NCBI GenBank assembly: GCA_902563835.1 | Contig: CACEZB010000001.1 | Span: 106,217 to 157,163 of the forward strand | Direction: 5' to 3' | DNA length: 50,947 nt | Source: an uncultured SAR86 cluster bacterium | GTDB lineage: Bacteria > Pseudomonadota > Gammaproteobacteria > Magnimaribacterales > D2472 | Part shown: positions 1 to 9,592 of the stretch, piece by piece | Layout: each line of letters starts with the position of its first letter | Position numbering within the stretch: the first letter of the stretch is position 1 | The notes under the pieces: generated by a model | Told to the model about the DNA's origin: nothing | Seen by the model: only the letters and a program-made list of their open reading frames with translations | Databases searched by the model: none | Made by a program: the position numbers and the translations under genes

Positions 1-246
1 AATAGAAAAATGCAGACATTTACTCAAGATGAAAAAGATTTTCAGCTTTTAAGGAGAGGAAGATATGCTGAATTTAATTTAATTTATGATAGAGGCACAG
101 CATTTGGCCTTCAATCAAATGGAAGAATTGAATCAATATTAGCCTCTCTACCATCAAACGTTAAGTGGTCATACAATAAGAGCAAAGAATATAAATCCTT
201 AGAAAAAAAATTACTTAAAGCTGTAAACAGAGACTGGAATGTCTAG
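1..246 (+). CDS. hemF: Oxygen-dependent coproporphyrinogen III oxidase, C-terminal fragment
   Basis: This is the last 81 codons of a gene whose 5' part lies before the window. The reading frame is open from base 1, so the ATG at 10 is internal. HemF converts coproporphyrinogen III to protoporphyrinogen IX in heme synthesis, using oxygen. The fragment shows the conserved C-terminal block [16 protein letters not shown], then [17 protein letters not shown] and a tryptophan a few residues later, as in the HemF dimer and active-site region. Its stop overlaps the aroE start by 8 bases (ATGTCTAG), so the two are probably cotranscribed; hemF-aroE is a common gammaproteobacterial order. Identification is firm although only about a quarter of the usual 300 residues is visible. 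Confidence 0.93.
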   Translation, partial: NRKMQTFTQDEKDFQLLRRGRYAEFNLIYDRGTAFGLQSNGRIESILASLPSNVKWSYNKSKEYKSLEKKLLKAVNRDWNV

Positions 247-1054
247 AAAATTTAAATTAGGTGTAATAGGAAACCCTATAGAGCATTCGTTATCTCCATT
301 TATTCATTCTAGGTTTTCTAGAAATGAGAATATTAATGTTGAGTATTTGCCCTACAAGGTAACTGATGAAGATTTTGATTTATTTATAAGAGAATTCTTT
401 TCTGATAAAGACTCTAAAGGCCTGAATGTTACATTGCCACACAAGAAAAAAGCTGCAGAAATTGAAGGAGTCATATCGAGAGAAGCTAAATATATTAATG
501 CAGTAAATACAATTGTTAGTGATGACAAGAAAATATTTTTATATTCAACTGATGGCATAGGGTTTATAAATGATATGGAAAATAAAAACTTTTCTCTTAA
601 GAAAAAAAATATATTAATCATTGGGGCAGGCGCTGCTGCAGAAAGTGTCATATATAGACTGGCAAAGAGCGACGCCAAGAACATCACTATATTAAATAGA
701 ACAGAAGAGAAAGCTGATCGCTTAATTAGGAAGTTTTCAAATATGACCTCAATAAATACAGAAAGTAATTCTGAAGCACCATATGACCTTGTTATAAATG
801 GCTCATCTGCAGGATTAACAGGAGAATTTAAACCTATAGAAAATGTTTTGATTGACGAATGTACTCATTTTTATGACTTAAATTATTCATTAACCCAGAC
901 ACCATTTTGTAAGTGGGCGAAAGAAATATCAGAACATGTTGATGATGGGATTGGGATGTTAGTTTATCAAGCAGCTCACTCATTTGAAAAATGGTTTAAG
1001 GTTTTTCCAGAGACTGCTAGCGTAATTAAAGATCTTCATGGAATGAGAGAATGA
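239..1054 (+). CDS. aroE: Shikimate dehydrogenase (NADP+)
   Basis: AroE reduces 3-dehydroshikimate to shikimate with NADPH in the chorismate pathway. The 271 residues match the family length. Visible motifs are the substrate loop [10 protein letters not shown] (residues 11-20), NVTLPHK with the catalytic lysine at residue 69, the Rossmann glycine loop GAGAAAES near residue 128, NRTEEKA for NADP binding, and [10 protein letters not shown] near the C-terminus, close to the usual DGxGMLVxQA. The start overlaps the hemF stop by 8 bases, and the stop overlaps the next gene by 4, which indicates a translationally coupled operon. Confidence 0.96.
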   Translation: MSRKFKLGVIGNPIEHSLSPFIHSRFSRNENINVEYLPYKVTDEDFDLFIREFFSDKDSKGLNVTLPHKKKAAEIEGVISREAKYINAVNTIVSDDKKIFLYSTDGIGFINDMENKNFSLKKKNILIIGAGAAAESVIYRLAKSDAKNITILNRTEEKADRLIRKFSNMTSINTESNSEAPYDLVINGSSAGLTGEFKPIENVLIDECTHFYDLNYSLTQTPFCKWAKEISEHVDDGIGMLVYQAAHSFEKWFKVFPETASVIKDLHGMRE

Positions 1055-1263
1055 AAAAATTTGTACAATTCATTGCAGGGGCCATATGTCCAAATTGCAA
1101 AAGCAATGACACAATCGCGTTAAACCCAGAAGATGATCAAATTTATTGTATTAAATGTGATTTTGTTGAAGACAGGCCAACAGAAAAAGTAGACAAAAAA
1201 GCAAAAAAAATAAATGTTGTAAACATCCAAGACTTTAAGAAAAATACTAACAAAAATCGATAG
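1051..1263 (+). CDS. YheV-family zinc-ribbon protein
   Basis: A 70-residue protein with two CxxC pairs (C13/C16 and C33/C36) after the segment FIAGAICPNC. This matches the YheV/DUF2387 family of small putative metal-binding proteins (E. coli YheV has FIAGAKCPAC). The C-terminal 25 residues are lysine- and asparagine-rich and probably disordered. Its molecular role is not established. It starts inside the aroE stop (ATGA overlap) and closes the hemF-aroE operon. The family call is fairly firm; zinc binding is inferred from the four cysteines. Confidence 0.82.
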   Translation: MKKFVQFIAGAICPNCKSNDTIALNPEDDQIYCIKCDFVEDRPTEKVDKKAKKINVVNIQDFKKNTNKNR

Positions 1264-1315
1264 AAATTCACCTTTCAAACATATATCATACATACCAAAA
1301 AAGTGTGTATTTGCT

Positions 1316-1344
1316 TTGTTGTATTTATAAATATGATTTATAAT
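1316..1344 (+). promoter_or_regulatory. Candidate sigma-70 promoter for the cox operon
   Basis: TTGTTG at 1316-1321 and a perfect TATAAT at 1339-1344 are separated by 17 bases, predicting a start near 1351 and a leader of about 45 bases before coxB. It lies in the 132-base gap after the hemF-aroE operon. The region is very AT-rich, so a good -10 box by chance is possible. Confidence 0.5.
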
Positions 1345-1395
1345 AGAGTATAAGTATATTTTATTATTAAAACGCACACTTACTTAGGGTAAATA

Positions 1396-2544
1396 ATGTT
1401 TCTTAACTTTTTTAAATATTTAAATAAGAAGATTTTATTTGTTATTTTATTTATAACAGCTCCTCTTATAAATGCAGACTGGTTTGCATTAAATATGACT
1501 AGGGGTATCACAGATATAAGCAATGAGGTATTTGAGTTACACATGCTTATTTTCTGGATTTGTGTAGTGATTGGCGTATTAGTATTTGGGGTTATGTTTT
1601 ACTCAATGTACGCACACACCAGAAAGAAAAATCCTGTACCCGCCACTTTTGATGACAATCATAAGCTTGAGATAGCATGGACAATCATTCCATTTTTAAT
1701 TTTAATAGCAATGGCTATTCCAGCATCTAAAACTCTTATTAAAATGTATGATGATACAGCTGGAGATATCAATATCCAGGTAACCGGATATCAATGGAAA
1801 TGGCAGTACAGATATTTAGAAGACGATGTAAGTTTTTTCTCAAACTTAGCTACAGATTGGGATGAAATTAATAATCTTGTTCCTAAGGGAGAGAATTATC
1901 TTCAGGAAGTAGACGAAATGGTTGTAATACCTACTGGGAAAAAAGTTAGATTTTTAATAACTGCAAATGATGTTATTCACTCATGGTGGATGCCTGCTTT
2001 TGCTATTAAGCAAGATGCTATTCCTGGATTTGTTAATACTGCATGGACAAAAGTTGATGTGCCAGGCATATATAGAGGCAAATGCACAGAGCTTTGTGGG
2101 AAGAATCATGGTTTTATGCCTATCGTTGTAAAGGTTGTTGAGCAAGACGAATATGAGGAATGGGTAGAAATTAAAAAAGAAGAAGCTCAAAAACTAGCTG
2201 AACTTACTACCAAAGAATGGACTACAGAAGAATTAGTTTCAAGAGGGCAAAGTGTCTATGAAGTAAATTGTGTTGCTTGCCATCAAACAAATGGACAAGG
2301 TATTACTGGCATCTTTCCAGCTTTAGTAGGAAGCGACATAGTTCTGAATGATAAAGAAAGAAATATAGAAATCTTAATGGAGGGAGTTCAAGGAGCAGCT
2401 ATGAATTCATTTAGCTACCTATCTGAAGTTGAGATCGCATCAGTAATAACATATACAAGACAGTCATGGGGTAACGGTGAAAAGGGTGACGGAGAGGTAG
2501 TTGTTCCAAAAGATGTTGTAGATTATAAAGAACCGAAAATATAA
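1396..2544 (+). CDS. coxB: Cytochrome c oxidase subunit II with fused cytochrome c domain (caa3 type)
   Basis: Subunit II accepts electrons at the CuA centre and passes them to subunit I. The 382-residue protein has a signal-like N-terminal hydrophobic stretch, two membrane helices (about 50-72 and 92-112), then a periplasmic cupredoxin domain with all CuA ligands: H195, C230, C234, H238 and M241 (CTELCGKNHGFM). A C-terminal class I cytochrome c domain follows, with heme motif CVACH (C292, C295, H296). This fusion defines a caa3-type enzyme that can take electrons directly from soluble cytochrome c. First gene of the oxidase operon, with coxA 14 bases downstream. Confidence 0.97.
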   Translation: MFLNFFKYLNKKILFVILFITAPLINADWFALNMTRGITDISNEVFELHMLIFWICVVIGVLVFGVMFYSMYAHTRKKNPVPATFDDNHKLEIAWTIIPFLILIAMAIPASKTLIKMYDDTAGDINIQVTGYQWKWQYRYLEDDVSFFSNLATDWDEINNLVPKGENYLQEVDEMVVIPTGKKVRFLITANDVIHSWWMPAFAIKQDAIPGFVNTAWTKVDVPGIYRGKCTELCGKNHGFMPIVVKVVEQDEYEEWVEIKKEEAQKLAELTTKEWTTEELVSRGQSVYEVNCVACHQTNGQGITGIFPALVGSDIVLNDKERNIEILMEGVQGAAMNSFSYLSEVEIASVITYTRQSWGNGEKGDGEVVVPKDVVDYKEPKI

Positions 2545-2558
2545 TATAGGAAATTATT

Positions 2559-4142
2559 ATGAGCTCAGTTATAGAAAACCATCACGACGACCACCACCAT
2601 GGGCCAGCCAAAGGTATAACTAGATGGTTATATACAACCAATCATAAGGACATAGGAACTTTATATTTATGGTTTAGTTTTGCAATGTTCTTAATCGGTG
2701 GAGCCATGGCAATGGTTATAAGAGCTGAATTATTTTCACCAGGAATGCAAATCGTAGAACCAGAATTCTACAATCAAATGATTACTTTACATGGCCTAAT
2801 AATGATCTTTGGTGGGGTTATGCCTGCTTTTGTTGGGTTAGCTAATTGGTTGGTCCCAATGATGATTGGGGCACCTGATATGGCTCTTCCAAGAATGAAT
2901 AATTTAAGTTTTTGGATACTCCCTTTTGCCTTCTTTATTTTATTATCATCTTTATTTATGGAAGGAGGAGCTCCTAATTTTGGCTGGACTTTTTATGCGC
3001 CTCTTTCAACAACTTACGCACCTCCAAGTGTTACGTTTTTTATTTTTTCAGTTCATATCATGGGGGCTTCATCGATAATGGGATCAATAAACGTTGTTGT
3101 AACTATAATGAATATGAGAGCTCCTGGAGTTGGTCTAATGAAGATGCCTCTCTTTGTTTGGTCGTGGCTAATTACTGCTTATTTATTAATTGCTGTTATG
3201 CCAGTCTTAGCTGGAGCAGTAACAATGATGTTAATGGATATTCATTTTGGAACTAGCTTTTTTAATGCAGCTGGCGGAGGAGACCCAGTTCTTTTTCAAC
3301 ATATATTTTGGTTCTTTGGACATCCTGAAGTTTATATAATGATCTTACCAGCATTTGGAATAGTTTCTCATATAATTGAAACCTTTTCTCGCAAGCCTTT
3401 ATTTGGATATGCTTCAATGGTTTGGGCAATGTTATCAATTGCAATATTATCTTTTGTAGTATGGGCGCACCATATGTTTACAGTTGGTATGCCATTGGCG
3501 GCTGAGATTTTCTTTATGTGGGCAACGATGCTGATAGCAGTTCCAACTGGAGTAAAAGTTTTTAATTGGGTTGCGACAATGTTTAGAGGTTCTATAACAT
3601 TTGAAACTCCTATGTTATTTGCATGTGCCTTTGTTGTACTTTTTACAATTGGTGGATTGTCCGGCTTGATGCTTGCTATCGTTCCTGCAGATTTTCAATA
3701 CCATGATACATATTTTGTAGTCGCACATTTTCATTATGTTCTAGTTCCGGGGGCTATATTTTCTATTATGGCTGCAGTTTATTATTGGATACCTAAATGG
3801 TCTGGAAATATGTATGACGAAAGATTGGGTAAGTTACATTTTTGGCTTTCTTTTATCGGAGTTAATGTAACATTCTTCCCGCAACATTTTATTGGTCTTG
3901 CAGGAATGCCTAGAAGATATCCGGACTATGCCCTGCAATTTGCTGATTGGAATATGGTTTCTAGTGTTGGAGCATTTTTATTTGGCTTTTCACAACTTTT
4001 ATTTTTATTTATAGTAATTAAAACGGTAATGGGCGGTAAAAAAGCTACCGACCAAGTCTGGGAAGGGGCAAAAGGGCTTGAATGGACTGTTGCTTCCCCT
4101 GCGCCATATCACACTTTCTCTACACCACCAAAAGTTGACTAA
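2559..4142 (+). CDS. coxA: Cytochrome c oxidase subunit I
   Basis: Catalytic heme-copper subunit with heme a, heme a3 and CuB. The 527 residues form about 12 membrane helices. Key motifs are GHPEVY (H254-Y258 region, including the CuB histidine and the tyrosine cross-linked to it), WAHHMFTVG with the histidine pair at about 304-305, and [15 protein letters not shown], which supplies the heme a3 and heme a axial histidines. The N-terminus carries a histidine-rich stretch (HHDDHHHG) that is not part of the catalytic core. The stop overlaps the cox11 start by one base (TAATG). Confidence 0.98.
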   Translation: MSSVIENHHDDHHHGPAKGITRWLYTTNHKDIGTLYLWFSFAMFLIGGAMAMVIRAELFSPGMQIVEPEFYNQMITLHGLIMIFGGVMPAFVGLANWLVPMMIGAPDMALPRMNNLSFWILPFAFFILLSSLFMEGGAPNFGWTFYAPLSTTYAPPSVTFFIFSVHIMGASSIMGSINVVVTIMNMRAPGVGLMKMPLFVWSWLITAYLLIAVMPVLAGAVTMMLMDIHFGTSFFNAAGGGDPVLFQHIFWFFGHPEVYIMILPAFGIVSHIIETFSRKPLFGYASMVWAMLSIAILSFVVWAHHMFTVGMPLAAEIFFMWATMLIAVPTGVKVFNWVATMFRGSITFETPMLFACAFVVLFTIGGLSGLMLAIVPADFQYHDTYFVVAHFHYVLVPGAIFSIMAAVYYWIPKWSGNMYDERLGKLHFWLSFIGVNVTFFPQHFIGLAGMPRRYPDYALQFADWNMVSSVGAFLFGFSQLLFLFIVIKTVMGGKKATDQVWEGAKGLEWTVASPAPYHTFSTPPKVD

Positions 4143-4699
4143 TGAATAAAGAAGCCAAGAAAACATTAATAAGACTAGTTGTTGCAGTTCCATTAATGTT
4201 TGCTTTTGGTTTTGCTTTAGTGCCGCTTTATAACGTTTTTTGTGAAGTTACAGGTATCAATGGAAAGATTTTTCAATCTGAACATAATGATGAATTTATT
4301 TCTGAAGAAGGAAGACCTATAGCTCTTCAATTTATTTCAACAAATAATGAGAATATGCCTTGGGTATTTAAACCTTCTGAGCAAGTGATGGAAATCCAAA
4401 CTGGAAAATATCATTCAGCAACTTTTTATGTAAAAAATACAACTAACAAGAAAATGACTGCCCAAGCAGTTCCAAGTGTAGCTCCCTCTAATGCGGCAGA
4501 GCATTTAAAGAAATTAGAATGCTTTTGTTTTGAGCAACAAGAATTAATGCCAGGTGAAGAGGCGATTCTTCCTGTTAGACTTCTTGTATCAAACCAATTA
4601 CCAGAAAATATAAAGAATATAATTTTGTCCTATACGATTTTTGACATCACTGACTATAATGATGAGGCCTTAGCTCACCATCAAATGGATATGGAGTAA
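4142..4699 (+). CDS. ctaG: Cytochrome c oxidase assembly protein Cox11 (CuB insertion)
   Basis: Cox11/CtaG delivers copper to the CuB site of subunit I. The 185-residue protein has one N-terminal membrane helix (about 9-30) followed by YNVFCEVTG with C34, and a periplasmic domain with the copper-binding pair in ECFCFEQQ (C127 and C129). All three cysteines known to matter in this family are present. Its place between coxA and coxC is usual. Not to be confused with the unrelated Bacillus protein also named CtaG. Confidence 0.95.
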   Translation: MNKEAKKTLIRLVVAVPLMFAFGFALVPLYNVFCEVTGINGKIFQSEHNDEFISEEGRPIALQFISTNNENMPWVFKPSEQVMEIQTGKYHSATFYVKNTTNKKMTAQAVPSVAPSNAAEHLKKLECFCFEQQELMPGEEAILPVRLLVSNQLPENIKNIILSYTIFDITDYNDEALAHHQMDME

Positions 4700-4708
4700 T
4701 ATAATATT

Positions 4709-5623
4709 ATGAGCGGCGGAAGTTATTACGTACCAGATCAAAGTAGATTTCCCATTTTTATGGCTGTCTCTTTATTCCTTCTTGTTATGGGCGCATCAAG
4801 CACAATCAATAATTTAGACGATCCCACAAATAATTCTGTATATATATTGTATACAGGGTTTGGATGCTTATTTTTAACAATGTTTTTTTGGTTCAGACAA
4901 GTAATCAAGGAGCACCTTGCAGGATTAGACTCTAATCAATTAAAACAGTCTTATGTATATGGCATGGCATGGTTTATTTTCTCTGAGGTAATGTTTTTTG
5001 CTGCATTTTTTGGTGCTTTATTTTATGTGAGAACTTTTGCAGTCCCATGGTTGGCTGGAGAAGGGGCCAAAGGTGGAGCAATTGAAGCGATTGAATTATG
5101 GCAAGGCTTTGAATCAACTTGGCCTGTTATGTCTACACCTGATCAAGGCAATGAATTTGTTTTGGCAGATAAAAGCATGGCTTGGCCAGGCTGGAATCAT
5201 GCTCTTGAATGGCTACCACTTTGGAATACAATTGTTCTACTTAGTTCAAGTGTAACTGTGCATATTGCGCATTTAGGTTTGAAGAATGGGAATAGAAGAA
5301 AATTTAATATTTTCCTAGGGATCACTGTTGCTTTAGCGCTTATATTTGTTGGGCTCCAAGCCGCAGAATATTATGAGGCTTATGCTCACTACGGATTAAC
5401 ATTAAATTCTGGTATATATGGCTCAACATTTTTTATGCTAACTGGCTTTCATGGATTTCACGTTATGATGGGAGGATTCATGTTATCAGTCATGTTGGCA
5501 AGATCAGTTTTTGCAGGGCATTTTGAAGACCATGATCATTTCGGCTTTGAGGCTGCCTCATGGTATTGGCATTTTGTTGATGTTGTTTGGGTAATGTTAT
5601 TTTTATTTGTTTATATACTCTAG
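4709..5623 (+). CDS. coxC: Cytochrome c oxidase subunit III
   Basis: Third core subunit of the aa3/caa3 oxidase, with seven predicted membrane helices over 304 residues. Family signatures include YGMAWFIFSEVMFF, the GLQAAEYYEAYAHYG region, GFHGFHVMMGG, and a C-terminal WYWHFVDVVWVMLF. An insertion of about 50 residues after the second helix pair (VPWLAGEGAKGG to WPGWNHALEWLP) is seen in many gammaproteobacterial homologues. Its TAG stop directly abuts the stop of the oppositely oriented DUF2909 gene, with no terminator space. Confidence 0.97.
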   Translation: MSGGSYYVPDQSRFPIFMAVSLFLLVMGASSTINNLDDPTNNSVYILYTGFGCLFLTMFFWFRQVIKEHLAGLDSNQLKQSYVYGMAWFIFSEVMFFAAFFGALFYVRTFAVPWLAGEGAKGGAIEAIELWQGFESTWPVMSTPDQGNEFVLADKSMAWPGWNHALEWLPLWNTIVLLSSSVTVHIAHLGLKNGNRRKFNIFLGITVALALIFVGLQAAEYYEAYAHYGLTLNSGIYGSTFFMLTGFHGFHVMMGGFMLSVMLARSVFAGHFEDHDHFGFEAASWYWHFVDVVWVMLFLFVYIL

Positions 5624-5842
5624 TTAAGAATCATCCCAAGGGACAGTATTTCCTAGTTCACCAGTGTATAGACCAATAGCTACCAATATGACTAACAGAG
5701 CAGCAAAGAAGACTCTAAGACCTAGCAAATAAACAGTTCTTTTTCTTCCTGTGTCTCCTTTATCAACAAACAGAAAAATTAGACCACCAACAAGAGAAAG
5801 AAGCAAAAGTGGTAAGACGATATAAATTAGAGTGGTAATCAT
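5624..5842 (-). CDS. DUF2909 twin-transmembrane protein
   Basis: A 72-residue protein with two hydrophobic helices (about 4-25 and 41-62) joined by a charged loop DKGDTGRKR. This is the DUF2909 small membrane protein frequently found in gammaproteobacterial cox clusters between coxC and SURF1, often on the opposite strand as here. Function is unknown; the constant location suggests a link to oxidase assembly (inference). It faces coxC tail to tail and diverges from SURF1, whose start lies 34 bases from its own. Confidence 0.85.
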   Translation of the reverse strand: MITTLIYIVLPLLLLSLVGGLIFLFVDKGDTGRKRTVYLLGLRVFFAALLVILVAIGLYTGELGNTVPWDDS

Positions 5843-5876
5843 AATAAAATTTTAAAGCATATATACTTTAATAGAT

Positions 5877-6578
5877 ATGGAAAAAAATAAATTTAATCCT
5901 GGAATAAGAATAACAATATTTTTTGTTTTTTTTGCTATTTTATTTTTTTCCCTTGGCCTTTGGCAGATAGAAAGAGGCCAAGCAAAAACCACTATTTTAG
6001 CTGAGTTTGAAGATAATTTAAGTAACACGCCTACATATCTTAATCAAGAATCAAAAAGGTGGGACAGAGTTTATGTAAAAGGTATATGGGATAGCTCAAA
6101 GCAGATATTAGTAGACAATGTCATTAATAGAGGTGTTGTTGGATACAAGGTTTTAACCCCACTAAGAATTATAGAAACAAATCAATTAATACTTGTTGAT
6201 AGAGGATGGATTAAACAAAATAAATTTAGAGATATCCTTCCTAACATTGAATTGGTAGAGGGTGATGAGGTTATTAGTGGGATTCTTGAATACCCAGAAC
6301 TGGGGTTGGTGTTATCAGAAGACTTAATTTCTAAAGAATGGCCTAAGGTTTCACAAACTAAGAGCCTTGAGGTCATCTCAAAGGAATATGATGAATTTAT
6401 TTACCCTATGATTTTACTAGCTGACCCCATCCTTAAAAACAGCTTAGAATATATTAAAATTACTCCTACAAATATGACACCAACTAAACACTATGGATAT
6501 TCTGCACAATGGTTTTTAATGTTTTTAGTCTTGTGCTTAATGTACCTTTGGTATGGATTTAAAAAAAATGAGAAATAA
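5877..6578 (+). CDS. SURF1 family cytochrome oxidase biogenesis protein
   Basis: SURF1/Shy1 proteins help place heme a in subunit I. The 233 residues have the expected two terminal membrane helices (about 11-28 and 208-226) around a periplasmic domain. Diagnostic motifs are LGLWQIERGQAK near the N-terminus, LVDRGWI in the middle and HYGYSAQWFLMF before the second helix. The gene follows coxB-coxA-cox11-coxC and precedes the heme A/heme O synthase genes, as in Pseudomonas. The end overlaps the following gene by 11 bases. Confidence 0.92.
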   Translation: MEKNKFNPGIRITIFFVFFAILFFSLGLWQIERGQAKTTILAEFEDNLSNTPTYLNQESKRWDRVYVKGIWDSSKQILVDNVINRGVVGYKVLTPLRIIETNQLILVDRGWIKQNKFRDILPNIELVEGDEVISGILEYPELGLVLSEDLISKEWPKVSQTKSLEVISKEYDEFIYPMILLADPILKNSLEYIKITPTNMTPTKHYGYSAQWFLMFLVLCLMYLWYGFKKNEK

Positions 6579-7119
6579 GATTTTTTTAGCAGCAATATTA
6601 TTAACTCCAATATTGGTAGTATCATTCTCATCTCTTTACTTTGTAATGGGTAACTCTCCAGAAGGCACTAAGAACAATGGAACCTTTTTTAAAAGCTATT
6701 TTGAATTCAGTCAATTTAAAAATGAAAAAGGTAGCCCAGATCTTATAGATTTTGATGATGGTAAATGGGTTCTATCTGTATATGTTACAAATATAGAAGC
6801 AAGCAAAGAATCTATATATTTAATGAGACAACTAAATGTTGCTCTTAATAGAGACATTAATAAATTAAAACGAGTGATATTTTATTCTAATAAACTTCTT
6901 GAAAGAGATTTGCTAGATATTAAATCTCAATATCCAAGAGTTGAACTTGTTGAAGACAAGAATGGTGTTTTATTAAATGTTCTCCAGAAAAATTCTAAAT
7001 TAAATTTTAATACTGATAACCCTATTTTTATAATTGACCCATATGGAAGAGCGGTAATGTATTTTAATCCAGGCACTGATCCAAAGTTAATCTTAAAAGA
7101 CTTAAAGGTACTAATTTAA
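6568..7119 (+). CDS. Membrane-anchored hypothetical protein of the cox cluster
   Basis: A 183-residue protein with one N-terminal membrane helix (about 3-24) and a periplasmic domain ending in FIIDPYGRAVMYFNPGTD, which resembles the C-terminal part of thioredoxin-fold SCO-like proteins. No cysteine pair is visible, so it would not be a redox or copper thioredoxin. A gene of this size sits between SURF1 and heme A synthase in many gammaproteobacteria; its function is not established. I chose ATG 6568, five codons after an in-frame ATG at 6553, because it shortens the overlap with SURF1 to 11 bases; the longer start is possible. Confidence 0.72.
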   Translation: MRNKIFLAAILLTPILVVSFSSLYFVMGNSPEGTKNNGTFFKSYFEFSQFKNEKGSPDLIDFDDGKWVLSVYVTNIEASKESIYLMRQLNVALNRDINKLKRVIFYSNKLLERDLLDIKSQYPRVELVEDKNGVLLNVLQKNSKLNFNTDNPIFIIDPYGRAVMYFNPGTDPKLILKDLKVLI

Positions 7120-8093
7120 TGAATCAAATTACAAAATTATCTTTTATTGGAATATGTATGGCTTTTGTTGTAATTGCGTTGGGTGCATGGACCAGACTGG
7201 TTGATGCAGGTCTTGGTTGCCCAGACTGGCCAGGCTGCTACGGATTTATAGTCTTTCCTACTAATGAGGCTGAAATTGCTCTTGCAGAAAGCAGGTATCC
7301 AATGTTTCCATATGATATTAATAAAGCAATTCCAGAGGTTGTTCATAGATATTTTGCTGCCGCTTTAGGCTTGCTTGCAATATTTTTAGTCTACCTCTCT
7401 TTTAAAAATACTAAAGATAGGTCAATTAGAGGTTGGTCAATATTTCTTTTATTTTTTATATGCTGCCAAGGCTTATTTGGGTACCTAACTGTTAGTCTAA
7501 AGTTGTTGCCTATAATAGTTACCACACATCTATTTGGAGGATTCGCAACATTAACTTTATTTTATTTTCTTTACTTAAAATCTCGTAATTTTGAGATTTT
7601 CAATCAAATTAATATTTCAAACTTAAAGGTAATCGCTAGCGTAGCTTTTTTAGTATTAATATTTCAGATTTTTCTTGGAGTATGGACTAGCACCAACTAT
7701 GCATCATTAGCATGTGCTGATTTTCCTACCTGCCAAGGAAGTTATTTACCCGAAATGGACTTCAAAAGTGGATTTAATTTAAATCAAGAGGTTGGGCCAA
7801 ATTATCTATATGGTTTGCTTGATAATCCCGCTAGAGTAGCGATTCATTATTCGCATAGAGTAACAGCAATATTAGTAACAATATTGTTTTTAATATTAAT
7901 GTCTAGGTTGTGGTTCTCCAATGCAGCTCCATTAGCATCAACGCTAGGTATATTATTGTTAACGCAAATAACATTAGGAATAATTAATGTTGTATATGTT
8001 TTACCTTTATATGTAGCAATTGCTCATAACTTAGTGGCAGCATGCTTATTGCTTGCGTTATTTACAATCAACTACCTTGCTTGGAAAAAATGA
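7119..8093 (+). CDS. ctaA: Heme A synthase (COX15/CtaA family)
   Basis: Oxidises the C8 methyl of heme O to a formyl group, giving heme A for the oxidase. The 324 residues form about eight membrane helices. Visible features are GAWTRLVDAGLGCPDWPGC near the N-terminus, EVVHRYFAA with H76, a second half starting GVWTSTNYASLACADFPTC, and HYSHRVTA with H243 and H246. The two internally similar halves and the histidines are those of the two heme sites. It overlaps the previous gene by 1 base (TAATG) and the heme O synthase gene by 4 (ATGA). Confidence 0.95.
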   Translation: MNQITKLSFIGICMAFVVIALGAWTRLVDAGLGCPDWPGCYGFIVFPTNEAEIALAESRYPMFPYDINKAIPEVVHRYFAAALGLLAIFLVYLSFKNTKDRSIRGWSIFLLFFICCQGLFGYLTVSLKLLPIIVTTHLFGGFATLTLFYFLYLKSRNFEIFNQINISNLKVIASVAFLVLIFQIFLGVWTSTNYASLACADFPTCQGSYLPEMDFKSGFNLNQEVGPNYLYGLLDNPARVAIHYSHRVTAILVTILFLILMSRLWFSNAAPLASTLGILLLTQITLGIINVVYVLPLYVAIAHNLVAACLLLALFTINYLAWKK

Positions 8094-8956
8094 CACTCTT
8101 AAAGAGTTATTATCAATTATGTAAACCTAATGTTGTTTATATGATGTTGATCTGTGCATTCGTAGGAATGCTTTTAGCAGAAGAATCAGTCGGATCTTTT
8201 GGTTATTTATTTGTTGCTTTAACTGGTATTGCATTATGCTCAGCCTCTGCTGCTGCAATTAATCAGGTAATCGATAGAAATACTGATGCCTCAATGACAA
8301 GAACTGATCAAAGACCACTTCCAAAAGGAGAGCTATCTGTAACCCATGCCTCAGTATTTGCTTTTGTTATTGGAGCGACAGGAGCATTGATTTTATATTT
8401 ATATGTAAACACTTTGACAATGATACTTACTATCGCATCCCTAATAGGCTATGCATTTATTTATACAATATATTTAAAAAGAGCCACTCCTCAAAATATT
8501 GTCATAGGCGGATTAGCTGGAGCAGCTCCACCTTTATTGGGATGGTCATCTATTACCAATACTATTGATCCATATGCTTTGTTGTTGGTGTTAATAATTT
8601 TTGTTTGGACACCACCTCATTTTTGGGCATTAGCAATTTACCGCAAGGACGAATATGCCAAAGAATCTATTCCCATGCTTCCAGTCACGCATGGAGTTAT
8701 ATTTACAAAGTTACAAATAGTCCTTTATACAATTATTCTATTTATAGTTAGTCTTTTGCCATATGTGGTGCTTATGTCAGGGCTGATATATCTTTATTCT
8801 GCATTAATACTTAGTAGTATGTTTTTATATTCCACAGTTAAACTTTATTACAGTAGCGATGATGAAGACGCTATGAAAACTTTTCAATTTTCTATTTATT
8901 ACATCTTTTTAATCTTTTTAGCATTATTGGTGGACCACTTTATAATACTTAGCTAA
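8090..8956 (+). CDS. ctaB: Protoheme IX farnesyltransferase (heme O synthase)
   Basis: Adds a farnesyl group to protoheme to give heme O, the substrate of the neighbouring heme A synthase. UbiA-type polyprenyltransferase with about nine membrane helices and the aspartate-rich motif NQVIDRNTDASMTRT, followed by DQRPLP. A second conserved stretch is FIYTIYLKRATPQNIVIGG. An open frame extends 16 codons further upstream, but ATG 8090 gives the family-typical start MTLLKSYYQLCKPNV and the ATGA overlap with ctaA, so I place the start there (288 residues). Confidence 0.95.
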   Translation: MTLLKSYYQLCKPNVVYMMLICAFVGMLLAEESVGSFGYLFVALTGIALCSASAAAINQVIDRNTDASMTRTDQRPLPKGELSVTHASVFAFVIGATGALILYLYVNTLTMILTIASLIGYAFIYTIYLKRATPQNIVIGGLAGAAPPLLGWSSITNTIDPYALLLVLIIFVWTPPHFWALAIYRKDEYAKESIPMLPVTHGVIFTKLQIVLYTIILFIVSLLPYVVLMSGLIYLYSALILSSMFLYSTVKLYYSSDDEDAMKTFQFSIYYIFLIFLALLVDHFIILS

Positions 8957-9591
8957 TGACCATAAAGAATAATATATTGTTGATTGTAATTTTTATGATT
9001 ACTGTTGTAGGACTGTTCATAAATAAACTAACAACACCAAGGATCTTGAGTGCTAATGAGCTTTTAGCGAATGGACTTTATTTATTTGAAAGCCCTAAAG
9101 AAATATCTGACTTTAGTTTTTATTCAGCAGATAAGACCGAATTTACAAAATCTGATCTTATTGGGAAATGGACTTTAATGTACTTTGGGTTTACTAGATG
9201 TCCAGATGAATGTCCTACGACCATGTATCAGATGTCTAAATTAATAAAAGTATTAAGAGAAAAAGAATTTCCTTTAGAAGACAAACAATGGGTTTTAGTT
9301 TCGATCGATCCAGAAAGAGATACCCCAGAGGTTATTGATAAATATGCAAAGGGTTTTGATGAAGATTTTGTTGGAGTTGTAAATATAAGACCAATGCTTT
9401 TAAGTCTTGCTACTCAACTATCAGTAAACAATGTAATGCCTAATAGTGAATCAATGGATCACTCTCACTTAGATAATCATGTCAATAATATTATTCTTTT
9501 AAATCCGGAAGGGGAGTTTGCAGGTATCTTTAGACCACCATTTGACGTATCAAGACTATCTTTAACCTATCAGTCTATTACTTCAAATTAG
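8956..9591 (+). CDS. SCO1/SenC/PrrC family copper chaperone
   Basis: SCO proteins metallate or reduce the CuA site of subunit II. The 211-residue protein has an N-terminal membrane anchor (about 8-22) and a thioredoxin fold with the copper-binding CxxxC in RCPDECPTTM (C82, C86) and the distal histidine H175 in NHVNNIILLNPEG; SIDPERDTPEV is another family signature. Last gene of the cox/cta cluster, with a TAATG overlap to ctaB. One base separates its stop from that of the convergent next gene. Confidence 0.95.
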   Translation: MTIKNNILLIVIFMITVVGLFINKLTTPRILSANELLANGLYLFESPKEISDFSFYSADKTEFTKSDLIGKWTLMYFGFTRCPDECPTTMYQMSKLIKVLREKEFPLEDKQWVLVSIDPERDTPEVIDKYAKGFDEDFVGVVNIRPMLLSLATQLSVNNVMPNSESMDHSHLDNHVNNIILLNPEGEFAGIFRPPFDVSRLSLTYQSITSN

Positions 9592-9592
9592 C

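Noticed and set aside
352-687. 111-codon minus-strand frame inside aroE
   Set aside because: It is the antisense shadow of a well-supported gene and has no family features.
1301-1381. AAGTGTG and CACACTT flanking the cox promoter as an inverted repeat
   Set aside because: Only 7 bases at a distance of about 67 bases; easily a chance match.
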